This document shows positions 25,266-28,872 of a stretch of DNA of 28,872 bases, in pieces. The stretch lies in assembly GCA_964412395.1 (NCBI GenBank), contig CAYPOY010000017.1, forward strand, positions 1 to 28,872, in the 5' to 3' direction. Source of the stretch: CAYPOY01 sp964412395. GTDB taxonomy: Bacteria; Chloroflexota; Anaerolineae; B4-G1. The position numbers and the translations under genes are program-made. The first letter of the stretch is position 1, and each line of letters starts with the position of its first letter. Below the pieces are notes generated by a model. It saw nothing but the letters and a program-made list of their open reading frames with translations. It was not told the DNA's origin and made no database searches.

Positions 25266-25458
25266 GGAAGATTGCCTCTTGGTCGCCGACGACAAAGTTC
25301 AGACGGGTTTCCATCTCCGTGATTAGTACCTGGACACCCACCCGGTCCAACACTCCGTGTGTCCAGAGAAGACGCAATACAGCAGGTAAACGAAGACACC
25401 GCACACCCAGATGCCAGAAACCTTGTCTCCGGCACAAACTCGAGCAACTCGGGCTCAT
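25258..25458 (-). CDS. Small hypothetical reading frame, possibly frameshifted
   Basis: A 66-residue frame begins at ATG 25458 and its TGA overlaps the tatD-family start (ATGATTGA), as expected of a coupled gene. Its second half (VLITEMETRLNFVVGDQEA) looks like real protein. Upstream, a different frame reads EPELLEFVPET, which also looks coding, so a one-base shift near 25425 may have broken the gene. No ribosome site is evident and I do not recognise the family. It could be spurious. Confidence 0.25.
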   Translation of the reverse strand: MSPSCSSLCRRQGFWHLGVRCLRLPAVLRLLWTHGVLDRVGVQVLITEMETRLNFVVGDQEAIFHD

Positions 25459-25462
25459 AGTA

Positions 25463-25476
25463 CACGCTTCAGCGTG
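25463..25476 (-). other. Short hairpin downstream of the phosphohexomutase gene
   Basis: CACGCT and AGCGTG form a perfect 6-bp stem around a two-base loop, 12 bases after the phosphohexomutase stop. There is no T-run, so it is at best a weak terminator or an RNA stability hairpin; it could also be a small interspersed repeat. Confidence 0.3.
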
Positions 25477-25487
25477 CCCTTCCTCTC

Positions 25488-26918
25488 CTACGCCAGCCCT
25501 GCCAGCATCAGCCCCTCCTCCAACAGCGGTTTGACCTTGCTATCGTCCGTCGTCTCGCAGTAGACGCGGATGATGGGCTCGGTGCCGGAGAAACGGATCA
25601 ACAGCCACCCCCCGTCCTCCAGCACGTATTTGTAGCCATCCAGGGTGACGATCTCGGTGACCCGCAGGCCCGCCAAGGTCGCTGGACGAGCCGCGTCCAG
25701 CCGGGCCTTCGCCTCCGGCCGCCGCTCCGAGGGGAAACGGGTGTCCACCCGGTCATAGTAGTAGGAAGCCCCCAGTTTGTCGTACAGGTGAACGATCAGT
25801 TGGGAAGGGCTCTTGCCCGTGCGCACCATCAGATCCAAGAAGTAGAGATTGCCCAGGATGCCGTCGCGCTCCGGGACGCTACCGTGGAAAGCGTAGCCGC
25901 CGCTCTCCTCCCCACCGATCATCGCGTCGGTCTCCAGCATCCTGGGACCCACGTACTTGAAACCCACCCCCGTCTGATAGACCGGCACGCCATACATCTC
26001 CCCCAGTTTCTCCAGCATCGAGGTGGTGGAAAGGGTCTTGACGATGGGACCGCGCTCCCCGCGCACATCCAGCAGGTAGTAGGCCAGAAGGGCGTAGACC
26101 TGCAACTGGTTGATGAAAGTCCCGTTCTCGTCCCCGATGCCCATACGATCGGCATCGCCGTCCATGATCAGGCACACATCAGCCCCCAATTCGACTGTCT
26201 TTTGCAGCGCGACGTCCACGTTGGGAGGGATCGGCTCGGGGCGTGTCATCTCCGGGAAGAGGGGGCTGCGCACATTGTGGATCTCGGCCACCTGCGTCTT
26301 GCCGCCGCTGAGGATGCGCGGGAACCAGCCCATGCCGTTGCCCCACATCGGTTCGACCAGGACATTGAGCCCTGCCTCCTTGATCGGCTCAATCTCCACC
26401 AGGTTCCCGATGTGCGCCAGGTAAGCCGGCGCCGGGTCCCAGATCACAACCTGCCCCTTTGCCTGGGCCTCTTCCAGCGACACCCGCTTGACCTCGCTGA
26501 TGGGCGGGATAAGCGCTTCGATCTCCCGCAGGCCGTCCGGCGCGACGGCCGCACCGTGCTCGTCACGCACCTTGAAGCCACAATCCCAGGGCGGGTTGTG
26601 GCTGGCCGTGATGTTGATACCGCTGGCGCCCCCGCGCTCGACAATCGAATAAGAGATTACTGGCGTGGGTGTGGCGGTGTCGGTCAGCCAGACGCGGAAG
26701 CCGCTGGCAGCCATCACCTCAGCGGCGGCCGCCCCGAAGTGCTCGGCGGCAAAGCGCTTGTCGTAGCCGATCACCACGTCGCTGTCTCCCTTGCCGTGGG
26801 CTGTCAGATAACTGGCGAACCCCTGTGCGCAACGGCGCACGTTGTCAAAGGTGTAATCCTCGGCGATGCGCCCTCGCCAGCCGTCGGTGCCAAATATAAT
26901 CGCTGTGTCCGCTCCCAT
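25488..26918 (-). CDS. Phosphoglucomutase/phosphomannomutase family protein
   Basis: The protein has 476 residues with every motif of the alpha-D-phosphohexomutase family. These are FGTDGWRG (9-16), the phosphoserine loop TASHNPP (104-110, active Ser106), the magnesium site DGDADR (253-258), the sugar-specificity loop GEESGG (336-341) and the phosphate-binding RFSGTEP (442-448). It interconverts hexose 6-phosphate and hexose 1-phosphate in the cytosol, supplying glucose-1-P or mannose-1-P for nucleotide sugars. GEESGG is common to both glucose and mannose enzymes, so the substrate cannot be fixed; the nearby gmd makes a mannose-1-P role attractive. The ATG shares a base with the upstream stop (TAATG) and has GGAGGAGAG before it. 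Confidence 0.95.
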   Translation of the reverse strand: MGADTAIIFGTDGWRGRIAEDYTFDNVRRCAQGFASYLTAHGKGDSDVVIGYDKRFAAEHFGAAAAEVMAASGFRVWLTDTATPTPVISYSIVERGGASGINITASHNPPWDCGFKVRDEHGAAVAPDGLREIEALIPPISEVKRVSLEEAQAKGQVVIWDPAPAYLAHIGNLVEIEPIKEAGLNVLVEPMWGNGMGWFPRILSGGKTQVAEIHNVRSPLFPEMTRPEPIPPNVDVALQKTVELGADVCLIMDGDADRMGIGDENGTFINQLQVYALLAYYLLDVRGERGPIVKTLSTTSMLEKLGEMYGVPVYQTGVGFKYVGPRMLETDAMIGGEESGGYAFHGSVPERDGILGNLYFLDLMVRTGKSPSQLIVHLYDKLGASYYYDRVDTRFPSERRPEAKARLDAARPATLAGLRVTEIVTLDGYKYVLEDGGWLLIRFSGTEPIIRVYCETTDDSKVKPLLEEGLMLAGLA

Positions 26919-27772
26919 TACTCTCTCTCCTCCGCCTGCGCTTTATTTTCACCACTACCAACTGCGTCCGGGCCCTCGTCCATCTGGAACAAGGAAGCCA
27001 ATCGTTCTGTAACAATCCGAAGCACCTGCGCGGCCAACTCCACGGCCCTCTGACTGTCAGCAGCGGTATACACTTTTGCAGGCACTCCGCCCGGCAATCC
27101 GTTGGGATAACGTGTCGGAATATAAAAGCGATCCAGAGGAGCAACGCTGATCGGATCAAGACCAAAATCAGAATCGTGCTTGAGGCAAAGCTCTGCCAAA
27201 TCGTGGACTGAATGTCCGCGAACCGATCGTAGCCCCTGCCCATACAAAAATGCCTTCAGCGCCTGTTCGGCTGCCTGTTGCGCCCAGAAACACGCAGCAA
27301 AATGATAACCGCCTCGCACATTATACCGCACTACATCTAAATTGGCGTTGGCTTGTTCCAGCCAACGTTTTGCTTCAGCCCGTGCCTCTTTCCTCACGCC
27401 GCTCCTTTCATTTCCTTTGAGATGAACCCGTGTATTTTGAGAGACCATGCCCTGGCCCCGCTCGTAGATAACCACCCCTTCCGCCAACGCTCGCTCGATG
27501 AACGGATTGCCGCGCGCTCGCATATCAGACCACTCAGTTGGCGTATAAACCAACAAGTCCACTGCCAGGCCAGGGGCGACCGAAGTCGGAACGTCGCTCA
27601 GCCGGTCGAAGAACCGCTCCTTTGTCTCCTGAATCACAATGAGGTCCAAATCACTATACTCGTCAGCGTCACCACGGGCATAAGAGCCAAAGAGGATCAC
27701 CTTCTCCGGGGCATAGGGGAGCAGGTTCCCGACCAGTTTCTTCAGCCGGGGATCACCCAACATATACCTCAT
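26918..27772 (-). CDS. MNT-HEPN fusion (nucleotidyltransferase antitoxin joined to HEPN toxin-type domain)
   Basis: The protein has 284 residues. Residues 1-105 are a minimal nucleotidyltransferase with GSYARGDADEYSDLDLIV (29-46), Asp41 and Asp43 as metal ligands and a third Asp at 72 (AVDLLVY). Residues 130-262 are a HEPN domain with AQQAAEQALKAFL (164-176), RSVRGH (182-187, an R-x4-H pattern) and LDRFYIPTRYP. MNT and HEPN are normally separate adjacent genes forming a toxin-antitoxin-like pair, in which the MNT partner can modify or neutralise a HEPN ribonuclease. Here they share one open frame, joined by a 20-residue polar linker. A strong internal ribosome site precedes a GTG at residue 126, so free HEPN might also be made. 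The start could also be ATG 27763. It lies within the sugar operon with no obvious link to it. Confidence 0.88.
   Translation of the reverse strand: MRYMLGDPRLKKLVGNLLPYAPEKVILFGSYARGDADEYSDLDLIVIQETKERFFDRLSDVPTSVAPGLAVDLLVYTPTEWSDMRARGNPFIERALAEGVVIYERGQGMVSQNTRVHLKGNERSGVRKEARAEAKRWLEQANANLDVVRYNVRGGYHFAACFWAQQAAEQALKAFLYGQGLRSVRGHSVHDLAELCLKHDSDFGLDPISVAPLDRFYIPTRYPNGLPGGVPAKVYTAADSQRAVELAAQVLRIVTERLASLFQMDEGPDAVGSGENKAQAEERE
27395..27408 (-). promoter_or_regulatory. Internal ribosome binding site and GTG start before the HEPN domain
   Basis: AAAGGAG is followed four bases later by GTG (27397-27395), in frame with the fusion. The peptide from this GTG (VRKEARAEAKRWLEQA) resembles the usual N-terminus of a stand-alone HEPN protein, which suggests a once-separate gene. 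Confidence 0.5.
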
Positions 27773-27798
27773 TATTCAGACATGCTCCTTTGGGGATG

Positions 27799-27812
27799 GG
27801 TCATTGGTCATC
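27799..27812. repeat. Two heptanucleotide units at the gmd stop codon
   Basis: GGTCATT and GGTCATC. The unit is the reverse complement of that in the array at 11371-11419. The gmd TGA lies inside the first unit, so the last residues (ADDQ) come from the repeat. Confidence 0.5.
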
Positions 27813-28787
27813 TGCCACCAGCGTGTTCTCCTTCTTCAACAACGCCAGGTCAGCATCCACCATCATCTGCACCAACTCGCGGAAGCCGATTCGAGGCTCC
27901 CAGCCCAGCACCCGGCGCGCCTTGCTGGCGTCCCCCACCAGCAGGTCCACCTCGGCCGGCCGCATAAAGCGGGGATCCTGCACCACGTACTCTTGCCAGT
28001 CCAGGTCCGCGTACCCAAAGGCCTCTTCGCACATCTCACGGATAGAGTGAGTCTCCTCCGATGCAACGACGTAGTTATCCGCTGTGGGCTGTTGAAGCAT
28101 CAGCCACATTGCTTGCACGTAATCGCCGGCGAAGCCGATGTCACGGCAGGAATCCAGGTTGCCCAGGCGGAGATCACCAGCCAGCTCTAGTTTGATCTTC
28201 GCCACCCCGTGGGTGATCTTGCGCAGGACGAACTCCAGACCCCGGCGGGGGCTGGTATGGTTGAAGAGGATGCCGGAGCTGGCGCAGAGGCCATAGGACT
28301 CTCGGTAGTTGATGGTGATCCAGTGGCCATAGACTTTGGCGATGCCGTAGGGGCTGCGGGGGTAGAAGGGCGTGTTTTCATTCTGGGGCACCTCTCGTAC
28401 CTTGCCGAACATCTCGCTGCTAGAGGCCTGGTAGAAGCGGATGCCCTTGTCCACCGTGCGCACCGCCTCCAGGATGCGGGTCACACCCAGCGCCGTCACC
28501 TCGCCGGTGAAGACCGGCTGCTCCCACGAGGCGGGCACGAAGGACTGGGCAGCCAGGTTATAGACCTCGCCTGGCTGGTGCTCCTGCAGAATATTGATGA
28601 GAGAACCCTGGTCCAGTAAATCGCCGGAGGCCAGCGTGAGGCGATCCTGGATGTGCTCGATGCGGGAGAAGTTGACGGTGCTACTCCGCCGCACCATCCC
28701 GATAACCTCGTATCCCTTATCTAGCAGGAACTCGGCCAGGTAGGAACCATCCTGGCCGGTGACACCGGTGATTAGTGCTTTAGGCAT
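27801..28787 (-). CDS. gmd: GDP-mannose 4,6-dehydratase
   Basis: The protein has 328 residues and is a short-chain dehydrogenase/reductase of the extended type. It has the NADP-binding GVTGQDG (8-14), MVRRSSTVNFSRIEHI, LAAQSFVPASWEQP, the catalytic ASSSEMFG (121-128), YPRSPYGIAK with Tyr147 and Lys151, and FNHTSPRRG (176-184). It converts GDP-mannose to GDP-4-dehydro-6-deoxymannose, the common precursor of GDP-fucose, GDP-rhamnose, GDP-perosamine and others. It is at the short end for the family (many are 345-370 residues). The usual basic residue in the LDAKRDWG motif is Cys here (LDSCRDIG). The start has a perfect AGGAGG six bases upstream, formed partly by the preceding stop. No gene for the next enzyme, such as a reductase or transaminase, is in the window. 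Confidence 0.96.
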   Translation of the reverse strand: MPKALITGVTGQDGSYLAEFLLDKGYEVIGMVRRSSTVNFSRIEHIQDRLTLASGDLLDQGSLINILQEHQPGEVYNLAAQSFVPASWEQPVFTGEVTALGVTRILEAVRTVDKGIRFYQASSSEMFGKVREVPQNENTPFYPRSPYGIAKVYGHWITINYRESYGLCASSGILFNHTSPRRGLEFVLRKITHGVAKIKLELAGDLRLGNLDSCRDIGFAGDYVQAMWLMLQQPTADNYVVASEETHSIREMCEEAFGYADLDWQEYVVQDPRFMRPAEVDLLVGDASKARRVLGWEPRIGFRELVQMMVDADLALLKKENTLVADDQ

Positions 28788-28795
28788 GAATCCTC

Positions 28796-28872
28796 CTATG
28801 TCTTGTGTGTGAAATACCTCTCAGGTACGTGCTTCAACACGATTGCTTCCAGCATGTCCAGATGTTGCAGAT
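28796..28872 (-). CDS. C-terminal end of an unidentified upstream gene (partial)
   Basis: An open frame entering from the right edge encodes the last 24 residues of a protein, ending EAIVLKHVPERYFTHKT. Its TAG overlaps the AGGAGG of gmd, a tight coupling that supports a real gene. It is too short to identify. Confidence 0.45.
   Translation of the reverse strand, partial: LQHLDMLEAIVLKHVPERYFTHKT

Noticed and set aside
25788..27053. Plus-strand frame of 421 codons opposite the phosphohexomutase
   Set aside because: The minus strand carries all five phosphohexomutase motifs; the plus frame has no family resemblance.
1..28872. tRNA or rRNA genes, integrase, transposase or attachment sites
   Set aside because: No tRNA-like T-arm with acceptor stem, rRNA segment or recombinase motif was seen; the repeats here have no encoded transposase in the window.

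Overview
The window is GC-rich DNA with almost all genes on the minus strand. The gene style suggests an uncultured or little-studied Chloroflexota (Anaerolineae-like) bacterium: long family-39-type membrane glycosyltransferases carrying beta-sandwich tails, an ATPase-TPR-membrane sensor, minDE, and abundant short G/C-rich interspersed repeats inside genes. This taxonomic call is inference; there is no rRNA or other taxonomic marker gene. A 100-N block at 14705-14804 marks a scaffold gap.

Layout. (1) 7-2001, minus: a compact operon of two DUF488 proteins, a dual-OB-type protein and a broken DUF559 endonuclease-fold gene, a possible uncharacterised nucleic-acid or nucleotide module. (2) 2085-7568: a cytosolic TPR protein (minus) and a P-loop ATPase/TPR/transmembrane protein (plus) diverge from a 612-bp region that holds a good promoter for each and a dyad overlapping one of them. 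(3) 7679-9000, minus: minE and minD behind a near-consensus promoter and a badly deleted, frameshifted minC remnant. (4) 9007-28787, minus: a nearly gapless run of about 20 kb for surface glycan or glycoprotein synthesis. In transcription order it holds gmd, an MNT-HEPN fusion, a phosphohexomutase, a tatD-family nuclease, a GT2 glycosyltransferase, two large membrane glycosyltransferases, a GT4, two more membrane glycosyltransferases (one spanning the gap), a third large one and a final GT4. Many junctions are ATGA/GTGA overlaps, so the genes are probably co-transcribed and translationally coupled from a promoter beyond the right edge.

How the genes fit together: the phosphohexomutase would supply hexose-1-phosphate and gmd would turn GDP-mannose into the precursor of GDP-deoxyhexoses. 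The GT2 and GT4 enzymes would build lipid-linked or protein-linked glycan on the cytoplasmic side, and the polytopic family-39-like enzymes would transfer sugars from polyprenyl phosphate outside the membrane.

The most striking feature is the repeat load. Eight loci carry degenerate tandem arrays of heptanucleotides, plus one octanucleotide array, each with its own unit sequence, and most are read in frame within glycosyltransferases. At least a dozen copies of a roughly 30-bp C-run/G-run palindrome also occur, usually read as an SPPVGGTEGG-like peptide. One copy has expanded into a 30-bp (ten-codon) tandem array that broke the assembly. Other points for follow-up are the minC remnant, the MNT-HEPN fusion with a preserved internal ribosome site, and the DUF488/dual-OB cluster.
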